DNA from: a virus
DNA: 26,547 bases
IMG/VR virus record: IMGVR_UViG_3300042520_002148
Location: 1-26,547 of that record
Reading direction: 5' to 3' (one strand)
Position numbers and translations under genes: made by a program. Of the stretch, positions 8,514 through 14,463 are shown one piece after another. The notes under the pieces were generated by a model, which ran no database searches, was not told the origin of the DNA, and worked only from the letters and a program-made list of their open reading frames with translations. Each line of letters starts with the position of its first letter. Position 1 is the first letter of the stretch.

Positions 8514-9708
8514 AATTTTGCTTCTCCAAGTCTCTTTCTCCGAAAAAGGAACTGAACTCGTCTCTTTGTTTTTGGTCTAACATAGTTGGCATTTCATTTA
8601 TAATAATATCATCTTCTTCATTTCCAGAAGAATATATCCCAAACGGAAGCATTTCTTCTTCTAACATATTTTCGTTTTGCTCAAATATTCTTTTCCTAAT
8701 ATCCAGATCAGTAATTTCTTTAAAATAATGTTGTGTGGAAAGCCACGAGAAAAGAACGCAGCACATAGCTAAGTCATCATTGCCGCTTTCAGCCTCGTAA
8801 GAATTCCCTTTTTGAGAAAATCTTGACAACTCATAGATAGTTTCATAGTCTTCTATGATAAACTTATCAGACTCAACAAGAGTTTTGAGCGTAGCACAGC
8901 CGATTCTCTTAACCTGTTTTGTTGTCCGAATGCCCCTATGAGTTGAGGTGGCAAATCCACCCGAAAGAGATTGGCCCGCTCTTCCAGAATTAGCAGTAAC
9001 TAGAACGCCTTCGTATTCTAGATCATGATGCAGGATATCAGCAACCTGTTGGCCAATATCGTTAGTCTCCACCAACACCAAAGCGTCATTATATCTTTTT
9101 GCAGTTTCGTATATGATATTAGGATATACTAGAGGACTGATCAGGTTGTTCTTAAAAGTGCAGCATATTTTATATGGGAAAGTGTTGACATTCACAACAA
9201 TAAACGCTGAAGAGTCTTCTCCAACTCCTCTGGCCGTGTCTACAATGATGGCATAGATAACATTTTTTTCTGGCGGGTAATATTCTTTCAATCCTATTTT
9301 ATTGTTGATTGTTGGCGTTTTGTGGACCATTGCTCGAAGTTTTGTGGGGTGGATGAGAGTATTTGCCGAACCTAGGAATTCACAGTTATGAGAAACAATC
9401 CCGTTTGTGTAATATTCAAAATTTGGCACGCCAACAATATCATAATAAGTGTGCTCACCTTCCATGAGTTCAATGTGGTATATTCCAACCAAACCGTTTT
9501 TTGTGATAACCTTGTTTTCTGTTTTTAATCTTGAACACTCAATCCAACCAGAATCGGTTAATATGTTATGTTTAGGAGCACAAACCAAACGATTACCATT
9601 ATTTAAAACGAGTTCCATTTTACCACACTTCACAACCTTTTGCACACCAGCAAAATTTTTAAATCCGCTTGGTGTTAAAATTTCAAAATCTTGGTTCTTA
9701 TAGAACAT
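8509..9708 (-). CDS. gp17: Split large terminase gp17, C-terminal half fused to C-intein
   Basis: This 399-aa fusion has two parts. Residues 1-108 are the C-terminal part of a split intein. Residues 109-399 are the nuclease half of the T4-like large terminase. The terminase part starts with CEFLGSANTLI. It carries candidate RNase H-like metal-binding acids Asp157 (AIIVDTARG), Glu214 (LVLVETNDIG) and Asp311/Asp312 (SGNDDLAM). The first two are 57 residues apart, the same spacing as T4 D401 and E458. It cuts concatemeric DNA once trans-spliced to the ATPase half encoded at 10260-11183. ATG 9708 overlaps the endonuclease stop by 11 bases and has AGGA 8 bases upstream. The spliced protein would be 267 + 291 = 558 aa, versus 610 in T4. 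Confidence 0.95.
   Translation of the reverse strand: MFYKNQDFEILTPSGFKNFAGVQKVVKCGKMELVLNNGNRLVCAPKHNILTDSGWIECSRLKTENKVITKNGLVGIYHIELMEGEHTYYDIVGVPNFEYYTNGIVSHNCEFLGSANTLIHPTKLRAMVHKTPTINNKIGLKEYYPPEKNVIYAIIVDTARGVGEDSSAFIVVNVNTFPYKICCTFKNNLISPLVYPNIIYETAKRYNDALVLVETNDIGQQVADILHHDLEYEGVLVTANSGRAGQSLSGGFATSTHRGIRTTKQVKRIGCATLKTLVESDKFIIEDYETIYELSRFSQKGNSYEAESGNDDLAMCCVLFSWLSTQHYFKEITDLDIRKRIFEQNENMLEEEMLPFGIYSSGNEEDDIIINEMPTMLDQKQRDEFSSFFGERDLEKQNL
9385..9708 (-). other. C-intein (IntC) of the split TerL intein, 108 residues
   Basis: This is coding for residues 1-108 of the C-fragment. It opens MFYKNQDFEILTPSGF, close to what I remember of the AceL-TerL C-intein. Block B is NGNRLVCAPKHNILTDSGW, with His47 as the conserved His. 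Block F is around YYDIVGVPNFEYYTNG and block G is IVSHN followed by Cys+1. The usual TxxH of block B reads A-P-K-H, so the Thr is replaced by Ala44. All splicing blocks except A are in this fragment. The terminal His-Asn and the +1 Cys (codon 9384-9382) are intact, so it should be active. Confidence 0.92.
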
Positions 9709-10270
9709 TGCGTTTTCCTGTTATTATGTTGTATATCTGTTTGGCTGTTACATTATATTTAACAGAAAACGTCTTACTAAAAGCTGTTTCATATGATATG
9801 ATTTTTCCATTCTTGCTTTTTGTGCCAGCCTCTTTTATTTTTTGTTTTTTATTATATTGAGTTATTATTTCTTTACATTGTTCATCTGTTATCTTTAATG
9901 GAGAAAATCTTCTACCTTTTCTGGATACTTTAAACTTTTCAATTGTTTCTTCAGAAAAACATCCTTTTTTGTTTTTGTTCCAAGGAATTGTTCCTTTTTT
10001 GGCTCCACCAACACCAGGTCGTTTTTTTCCTTTTTGTATTTCTGACATATAGTTTGGCCCAAGACCAATTCTTTTTCCTATCAAAGCGGCTGCCGCCCAA
10101 TCACCTTGTTTAATGTGTATATCAAGATGCTCAAAAATAGAAATACATTTTAAATTATCAATAGAATTATTTTTTCTATTTCCATCTATATGATGAATTT
10201 CATACCTAAATCCATATTCATCAACTGGTATTTCGCCAAAATGCGATTCCCATATTTTTCTATAATGCAT
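9698..10270 (-). CDS. Free-standing HNH homing endonuclease with NUMOD3-like and HTH segments
   Basis: This 190-aa protein contains an N-terminal HNH motif: YEIHHIDGNRKNNSIDNLKC at 23-42, with His26/His27, Asn34/Asn35 and Asn39. Then comes a NUMOD3-like DNA-binding stretch (WNKNKKG then SEETIEKFKVSRKGRR, about 97-121). The C-terminus (about 126-188, ending KYNVTAKQIYNIITGK) looks like a helix-turn-helix. It probably cuts intein-less terL genes to spread the element. I place the start at ATG 10270 because GGAG lies 7 bases upstream; an upstream TTG at 10294 in the same frame is less likely. It overlaps the N-fragment by 11 bases (10260-10270) and the C-fragment by 11 bases (9698-9708). It is richer in Lys, Asn and Ile than its neighbours, which fits a mobile gene. 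Confidence 0.92.
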   Translation of the reverse strand: MHYRKIWESHFGEIPVDEYGFRYEIHHIDGNRKNNSIDNLKCISIFEHLDIHIKQGDWAAAALIGKRIGLGPNYMSEIQKGKKRPGVGGAKKGTIPWNKNKKGCFSEETIEKFKVSRKGRRFSPLKITDEQCKEIITQYNKKQKIKEAGTKSKNGKIISYETAFSKTFSVKYNVTAKQIYNIITGKRNVL

Positions 10271-11183
10271 TATTATTCTCCAAAGAATTAACAATCATAT
10301 TTATAAATTTATTGATTGTTAATTTCTTGGTTTTTCCTGTTTTTTTGTTTCTAACTGTTATTTGTGTTTTTCCGTCAACACACTCGTGTTCCTGCCTGAA
10401 TAGATCCTCAGAGGTGTTCGCAATGGTTTCTTCTTTCCACTTTTGGTCTCTTCCAGGAACCTGAGACCAGTGCACCTCAACTCTTTTATAGCTGTTTCTG
10501 CCTTCTTCTGATTCAACCCAGATCTTGTAAAACAGTTCCATACCTTTTGGCGTAGAGGTCATTACCAGCTGGGTTGTTTCACCCGAAGAAATAGTAGGAT
10601 AAACTGATGCGAAGAATTCTTCCTGTATATTCCTCTCGACGTGGGCAAATTCGTCCAAATATACGCATGAATAGGTATCACCACGAGCAGCGGAGGATGA
10701 GGTAGAAGTAGCCACAATCTTAGAGCCATTTTCTAGCTCAATGTTACCTTTGTTCCATTCAGTAACACCTTGCTGCATCCACTGTGGGAGGTTTTCGAAC
10801 ATCTTTTGGATTCTATCCAGGATTTCTCGGGCTTTTTTGTCTTTGTTGGCCAGAATAGCCACGCTATAATGCTCGTTGAAAAGAACTCGCCAAAGAATAA
10901 ATCCAGCAGTTGTGGTTGTTTTTCCGACCTGACGAGGCATCTTACAGATAACGAATCGGTTATCTGAATAGGCACTTATCATTTCTTTTTGGAAGGGATG
11001 CAGTTTAAAGTTTACAAGTCCACGGTCAACGTGGATAATTTTACAGTAAGTTTCAATAAAGTAAATGGCATCTTCTTTACACCTGATCATTTCACGAATA
11101 CGATCTGGCGTCCACTCTATGGCAATGTTAGATTTCTTTAGTTTTTTATTGCCGAGGTAAGAAGTTTTCTTTGCTGGTTGCAT
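10260..11183 (-). CDS. gp17: Split large terminase gp17, N-terminal ATPase half fused to N-intein
   Basis: This is a 307-aa fusion. Residues 1-267 are the packaging ATPase domain of T4-like gp17. The Walker A-type loop is MPRQVGKTTT (82-91), Walker B is VYLDEFA (174-180, acids Asp177/Glu178), and the coupling motif is TSTPKG (209-214). Residues 268-307 are a 40-residue N-intein beginning at Cys268, directly after RQEHE. Alone it lacks the nuclease domain, so function requires trans-splicing to the product of 8509-9708. ATG 11183 is one base after the gp16 stop (TAGTATG), so the two terminase subunits are translationally coupled. The N-extein ends about 49 residues before the first nuclease Asp, near the ATPase-nuclease hinge. 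Confidence 0.95.
   Translation of the reverse strand: MQPAKKTSYLGNKKLKKSNIAIEWTPDRIREMIRCKEDAIYFIETYCKIIHVDRGLVNFKLHPFQKEMISAYSDNRFVICKMPRQVGKTTTTAGFILWRVLFNEHYSVAILANKDKKAREILDRIQKMFENLPQWMQQGVTEWNKGNIELENGSKIVATSTSSSAARGDTYSCVYLDEFAHVERNIQEEFFASVYPTISSGETTQLVMTSTPKGMELFYKIWVESEEGRNSYKRVEVHWSQVPGRDQKWKEETIANTSEDLFRQEHECVDGKTQITVRNKKTGKTKKLTINKFINMIVNSLENNNAL
10263..10382 (-). other. N-intein (IntN) of the split TerL intein, 40 residues
   Basis: This encodes Cys1 through residue 40 of the intein. Block A is CVDGKTQITVRNKKTGK with catalytic Cys1, followed by a Lys/Asn-rich tail. No block B is present: it lies in the C-fragment. Typical split inteins have an N-part of about 100 residues carrying both A and B. 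The short N-part resembles AceL-TerL, whose N-part I recall as about 25 residues. The last 15 codons double as the promoter and ribosome-binding site of the endonuclease gene. Confidence 0.9.
10298..10305 (-). promoter_or_regulatory. Late promoter embedded in the N-intein, ahead of the endonuclease
   Basis: There is an exact TATAAATA on the minus strand, inside N-intein coding sequence and 28 bases upstream of the endonuclease ATG. That spacing matches the gp22 (29) and 116-aa gene (29) promoters here. It would allow transcription of the endonuclease and terL-C separately from gp16 and terL-N. Confidence 0.65.
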
Positions 11184-11184
11184 A

Positions 11185-11586
11185 CTATTTCTTTTTTGAT
11201 TCGGAAATAAGCTTTAAGACATCAGCACTGCTCATTATAAGATTATTGTTAATGGTGCTGGGCTTCTCTTCTTGTTTCCCCATTAGTTCGTTTCTAGTTC
11301 TTCTTAACTCAAGAAGATCTTTGTTTGAATCAATTTGCATTTTTAGAAGAGTTCCAAGAACTTCATATGCTCTTGGATGCTGAGAAAGCTTGGCTACGTT
11401 AATCATCTCGGCCACAACTTCTTTGGATTCCTCAATGGTATCGATAATATTCTGTCTGGCCATCTCAAAGTCTTGTATTGCCTGATCATCGGTTTCTTCT
11501 ACTTTTTGTAGAACAATAGGAGGTTTTTCTTGTTCTATTTCTTCTTCTCTTTCAATTCCAAAGATATCATCAATAGGATTTTTCAT
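11185..11586 (-). CDS. gp16: Small terminase subunit gp16
   Basis: This 133-aa protein lies just upstream of gp17, as in T4. It is predicted largely helical, with an acidic N-terminus, a central segment (about 43-75: AIQDFEMARQNI, EVVAEMINVAKLS) and HPRAYEVLGTLLKMQID (about 77-93). This is the oligomerising helical core typical of T4-like gp16, which recognises and regulates packaging initiation by gp17. The C-terminus ends in a Lys-rich tail. Its ATG at 11586 overlaps the gp15 stop by one base (TAATG). Length is a little under T4 gp16 (164 aa). Confidence 0.93.
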   Translation of the reverse strand: MKNPIDDIFGIEREEEIEQEKPPIVLQKVEETDDQAIQDFEMARQNIIDTIEESKEVVAEMINVAKLSQHPRAYEVLGTLLKMQIDSNKDLLELRRTRNELMGKQEEKPSTINNNLIMSSADVLKLISESKKK

Positions 11587-12395
11587 TAGATATTCTCATC
11601 AAATTGTTGTATAAAAGCATAAGGATCATTTGGATCAACTTCGTCATAAGGAACTGTTTCATTAATATCGAGAGTTGCTTGACCATTGGCTGTTTGTCCA
11701 GGTTGCACTGTAATTGTTACATTCCTATCAACATTATTTAAATTAGACAAACTACTAACTGCTGTCAACCCAACATTGGCAAATCTTATCATTTGTTTTG
11801 TTTTAATTGGACCAAACAAATAGCCTTTCAATGAGAATGAAAGAGTCCAAACAATAGTTCTTCTTTGTTGGAAGCTGCCATCATACAGATCCTGAACAAT
11901 GGTATCATAAAGTACTATTGGGATGTCATAGCTTTTTGCTATTTGTGGAAGAATATTTGCTGTTACCGTAAACTCTGGGGTAAAGTAGGGAAGAATCTGT
12001 TCAACGATTTTTGTTCCATCAGCAGCATTCTTTACCATTATATGTAAAAGAAACTGGAAATCATATGGAACTGGATTATAAACATAATCCGCGTCTGTAT
12101 CGGTTTTCTTTGTTATCTTTTCAATGGTATTAAGTTTCCTTTGACCATCATATTGATAACCTAAGATTTCGAAAGACATTCTTGGAAGAGTTAATGCTAC
12201 TTGATTGGTAAATTCTGGATCTCCAGTCAATCTAGCCAGCATCTTTTCTTTTGGTGCATAAGTCAGAGGAACCTTAATGGTCTGAACAACGGTTCCGCTA
12301 GAATTCTTTCTCGTAAGATATATGTTATTAAACAATGTGCCAAATATGATAACATATTTTCTTATAAGATCATGTGACCAAGTTTGACCAAACAT
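11586..12395 (-). CDS. gp15: Tail sheath stabilizer/completion protein gp15
   Basis: This 269-aa protein is recognised as T4-like gp15, the hexameric ring that caps the finished tail tube and sheath and joins them to the neck. The N-terminal segment WSHDLIRKYVIIFGTLFNNI (6-25) and the following VPLTYAPKEKMLARL are family hallmarks. The MSFEILGYQYDGQRKLNTI region is also typical. Length equals that of T4 gp15 (272 aa). AGGAAG lies 8 bases before ATG 12395. A TATAAATA box lies 76 bases upstream, with an AT-rich inverted repeat in the leader. Confidence 0.95.
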   Translation of the reverse strand: MFGQTWSHDLIRKYVIIFGTLFNNIYLTRKNSSGTVVQTIKVPLTYAPKEKMLARLTGDPEFTNQVALTLPRMSFEILGYQYDGQRKLNTIEKITKKTDTDADYVYNPVPYDFQFLLHIMVKNAADGTKIVEQILPYFTPEFTVTANILPQIAKSYDIPIVLYDTIVQDLYDGSFQQRRTIVWTLSFSLKGYLFGPIKTKQMIRFANVGLTAVSSLSNLNNVDRNVTITVQPGQTANGQATLDINETVPYDEVDPNDPYAFIQQFDENI

Positions 12396-12470
12396 TATAT
12401 CTTCCTAAAAGTGTTTGACTTCTTTTTATAAATCTGGTATAATAAAGATGTCTTTATTAATGTACCATTG

Positions 12471-12478
12471 TATTTATA
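12471..12478 (-). promoter_or_regulatory. T4-type late promoter for gp15-gp16-gp17
   Basis: There is an exact TATAAATA on the minus strand in the 94-base gap between gp14 and gp15, 76 bases upstream of the gp15 ATG. The leader also contains the inverted repeat AATAAAGA-TG-TCTTTATT at 12441-12458, which may affect translation. Confidence 0.75.
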
Positions 12479-12489
12479 AAACAGCTGTG

Positions 12490-13125
12490 TCAGATATTTC
12501 CCTCTGAAAAGGGGTCGACCTCTGTCCAGTCGAATATATTGCTTGTATTAGCCTCTTGTTGTATCTCATCAGTATCATCGATAAGATCTTGTGGTTCGTT
12601 AGTATTTGTGTATATCTGGTCTATCTCAGTTATTCCAGTATTAAATACTTCACCAGAATGTTCGAACATTTCCAGAGTTAATTCATAAAATTGAATTGCT
12701 CCTAACTGATAAAATACTGGAGTTTTATTGACATATGTAATCTGATAGATACGATTGTCAAGAGGCATGTGAATCAAATCACCTTCTCTTGGTCTTACTA
12801 TATTACTATCATAATCAGTTACAGTTTGTTCGAACAATCTTTTTGCTACACAAACAATTAATGTGTCTCTAATTTCTAAATTAAATTTAGAGAGGAATAC
12901 TCCATCACCTTGATAACTGTTATAAGTTCTTATGTATATGTCCATAAAGAAATTAGTATTATATTGAGATATAGAATCTTCTCCATATATCTCATCAAAA
13001 TTTACCAAAGTTTTTGGAAGATAATGTACTCCATGGGCGTACATTTGAAGACTTTCAACAACTAAATTTTCAACGAGAAGCTGCTCGTTGGTGCTGGTAA
13101 AATTGTTGAAATATGGATTAGGCAT
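12490..13125 (-). CDS. gp14: Neck protein gp14
   Basis: This 211-aa protein matches T4-like gp14, which with gp13 closes the filled head and forms the tail-attachment collar. Family segments are NEQLLVENLVVESLQMYAHG (14-33), the YLPKTLVNFDEIYGED stretch and FFMDIYIRTYNSYQGDG. It follows gp13 directly: gp13 stop TAA ends at 13126 and ATG is at 13125, with a GGTGG ribosome-binding candidate inside the gp13 end. Length is somewhat below T4 gp14 (256 aa). Confidence 0.94.
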   Translation of the reverse strand: MPNPYFNNFTSTNEQLLVENLVVESLQMYAHGVHYLPKTLVNFDEIYGEDSISQYNTNFFMDIYIRTYNSYQGDGVFLSKFNLEIRDTLIVCVAKRLFEQTVTDYDSNIVRPREGDLIHMPLDNRIYQITYVNKTPVFYQLGAIQFYELTLEMFEHSGEVFNTGITEIDQIYTNTNEPQDLIDDTDEIQQEANTSNIFDWTEVDPFSEGNI

Positions 13126-13866
13126 TTATGCCACCATCATGTCTGGGGGCAGGCTGTAGGCATCAATCATTTTGTTTTCTAGATCGTTTATCTCTCTTTC
13201 AGCTTCTTCTTTGATAAGCTGTCCGTTGAACTGAACTCCACCAGGAAGAGTCATACCTGTAAATTTGCTTAGATTGCTACCCCACTGATACTTTATCTTG
13301 GCAGTTGTGTACTCTTGAAGCCAACGATCTCCCCAAATATCAGAATATGTGGAAGGATCAATGACTCCATGACACTCAACAACGATCCAAGATCCTTCTG
13401 AAATTCTGGACCAGTCGGTGTCGATATGCAATCTATTAGAATGTCTGCTAAATCTAACTCTTTGGTGGCCCACGAATAATTCTTGGATAAGAGCAAGATG
13501 TTCCATTGCCATATAATACGGAACCAGTTGCAGAGAAGTAAGAGTCCAGATTTCGTTCATTGCGATCTGATACTGGATGTTAAAGATATTAGAAGATTGG
13601 AACGCTGAGCCGATGGGCATAACTCCAGTAACGCCCATGATGTTTTCTGGCATGGGGATATATCTGTCAGCCTTCATCTGAGAAGTTACCTGTATTTTAT
13701 AATACATTTTCTCAGAACCATCAAAATGATAGTCTTGGAAATATTTTAGGGCTTCATCAACCCTGTCGTCAACTTGTTCGTCGCTGACGTTAATCTCAAT
13801 CACTGGTTTGCCCAGTTTCCTGAGGCAATATTCTTTAAAAGAATCTCTGCTATTTGGAACGGCCAT
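13126..13866 (-). CDS. gp13: Neck protein gp13
   Basis: This 246-aa protein matches T4-like gp13, the head-completion connector between portal and tail. The N-terminus (FKEYCLRKLGKPVIEINVSD) followed by DRVDEALKYFQDYHFDG is strongly characteristic. WSRISEGSWIVVECHGVIDP and the C-terminal GQLIKEEAEREINDLENKM also fit. GAGG lies 9 bases ahead of ATG 13866. It is the first gene after the terminator at 13930-13955 and has an AATAAATA box 26 bases upstream, so it probably opens the neck operon. Confidence 0.95.
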   Translation of the reverse strand: MAVPNSRDSFKEYCLRKLGKPVIEINVSDEQVDDRVDEALKYFQDYHFDGSEKMYYKIQVTSQMKADRYIPMPENIMGVTGVMPIGSAFQSSNIFNIQYQIAMNEIWTLTSLQLVPYYMAMEHLALIQELFVGHQRVRFSRHSNRLHIDTDWSRISEGSWIVVECHGVIDPSTYSDIWGDRWLQEYTTAKIKYQWGSNLSKFTGMTLPGGVQFNGQLIKEEAEREINDLENKMIDAYSLPPDMMVA

Positions 13867-13891
13867 GTTTTTATCCTCTAACCATTTCCAT

Positions 13892-13899
13892 TATTTATT
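13892..13899 (-). promoter_or_regulatory. Variant late promoter (AATAAATA) for the neck genes
   Basis: AATAAATA on the minus strand lies 26 bases upstream of gp13, immediately after the terminator. It is the same variant and spacing as at gp19. With the terminator upstream, gp13-gp14 need a start here. Confidence 0.6.
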
Positions 13900-13929
13900 A
13901 AAGCGAAAAGTTGACATTATTTGATCTAG

Positions 13930-13955
13930 AAAAACCCCACTGTTAAGTGGGGTTT
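13930..13955 (-). terminator. Rho-independent terminator closing the fibre block
   Basis: There is a perfect 9-bp stem (AAACCCCAC / GTGGGGTTT, 13932-13940 with 13947-13955) and a 6-base loop. Read on the minus strand it is followed by a short T run (GTGGGGTTTTTC). It lies 26 bases after the stop of the last fibre-block gene. The reverse direction has only a weak T tract, so it mainly acts on minus-strand transcripts. Confidence 0.85.
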
Positions 13956-13981
13956 AAGTTTGTATTCTATTTTTTTAGTTA

Positions 13982-14182
13982 TTATTGTTGGGGCGCAGAT
14001 CCAACTTGTTTCTGGACCTGAGCTACTAGATTTTGCACCACTTCATTAGAAACCTTGAAGGGGAGTTCTCCGAGTCCAGCAACGATAACATTGAATTGTC
14101 TAGGATTGACAACCAGAGTTACAGTTTGTTCAGGGGCTTCAGGAGCGGCTACATTTTCTTGTTTCACGTCATCACCGATCAT
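13982..14182 (-). CDS. Small conserved phage protein, function unknown (66 aa)
   Basis: I chose ATG 14182, which has AAGGA 8 bases upstream, over the in-frame ATG 14200, which has no ribosome-binding site. The protein has a Pro/Glu/Ala-rich N-terminus, then VTLVVNPRQFNVIVAGLGEL, then an amphipathic helix (NEVVQNLVAQVQKQV). Small proteins of this pattern recur near tail-fibre genes of marine T4-like phages as I remember them, but I know no function. It is the last gene before the terminator. Confidence 0.75.
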   Translation of the reverse strand: MIGDDVKQENVAAPEAPEQTVTLVVNPRQFNVIVAGLGELPFKVSNEVVQNLVAQVQKQVGSAPQQ

Positions 14183-14222
14183 ATTAGTATTCCTTTTCAT
14201 TGTCTATTTGTTGGGGTTTATA

Positions 14223-14453
14223 TTATTCTGGAGTGGGTTCCAGAACTTCTTCTTTTGTCTTAACCATGCCAATATTTATTCGATGAAAAAACGCATTTTT
14301 ATGCTGGTTAATTCTTTCTAGTTTTTCTTGTTGTGTTGTGAGATCAAAAACATTGATTTGCTTTTCTTGTTCTAGATCTTCAGCAGAAAATTTGACAGTC
14401 ATTGTGCCATTTTCTTCTTTTACGATTTCGTGTGTGATATCTTCTAATGTCAT
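14223..14453 (-). CDS. Small hypothetical protein (76 aa)
   Basis: I chose ATG 14453 because AAAGGG precedes it by a good spacing and it starts 10 bases after the stop of the glycine-rich gene. A longer frame from 14552 would overlap that gene by 90 bases. The product is acidic and hydrophilic, with a helical central stretch (DLTTQQEKLERINQHKNAFF) that could be a short coiled coil. No family is recognised. It may assist the adhesin upstream, but that is inferred only from location. Confidence 0.7.
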   Translation of the reverse strand: MTLEDITHEIVKEENGTMTVKFSAEDLEQEKQINVFDLTTQQEKLERINQHKNAFFHRINIGMVKTKEEVLEPTPE

Positions 14454-14463
14454 TTGTTTCCCT

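Larger units (their letters stand above)
9385..10382 (-). mobile_element. Fractured split-intein/HNH homing element inserted in terL
   Basis: This 998-bp insert interrupts terL between the Glu codon at 10385-10383 (RQEHE) and the Cys codon at 9384-9382 (CEFLG). It consists of the N-intein, a free-standing HNH endonuclease gene and the C-intein. Removing it restores one terminase frame with the sequence RQEHE-CEFLGS, which is continuous in intein-free T4-like gp17. The arrangement is the 'fractured gene' type (split intein halves flanking a free endonuclease) first described from ocean metagenomes. Those examples, as I recall, mostly carry Vsr-like endonucleases, whereas this one is HNH. A group I intron is excluded, because both edges encode intein splicing motifs and the frames carry their own stop and start codons. 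Confidence 0.9.

Noticed and set aside
10271-10294. Upstream TTG start for the HNH endonuclease
   Set aside because: GGAG precedes ATG 10270 at a good distance. The TTG has no ribosome-binding site, and the extra eight residues lie within N-intein coding sequence.
9385-10382. Group I or group II intron in terL
   Set aside because: The flanking coding sequences read directly into intein blocks A, B, F and G. Separate start codons with ribosome-binding sites are present, and I saw no need for RNA splicing.
12441-12458. Inverted repeat AATAAAGA-TG-TCTTTATT as a terminator after gp14
   Set aside because: It is all A/T with few G-C pairs, has no T run after it, and lies downstream of the gp15 late promoter. 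It can only be a weak leader hairpin.
14273-14280. AATAAATA box as a promoter for the 66-aa gene
   Set aside because: It lies inside the 76-aa gene, about 90 bases from the next ATG, outside the spacing of most other boxes. Such a motif can arise by chance in AT-rich DNA.
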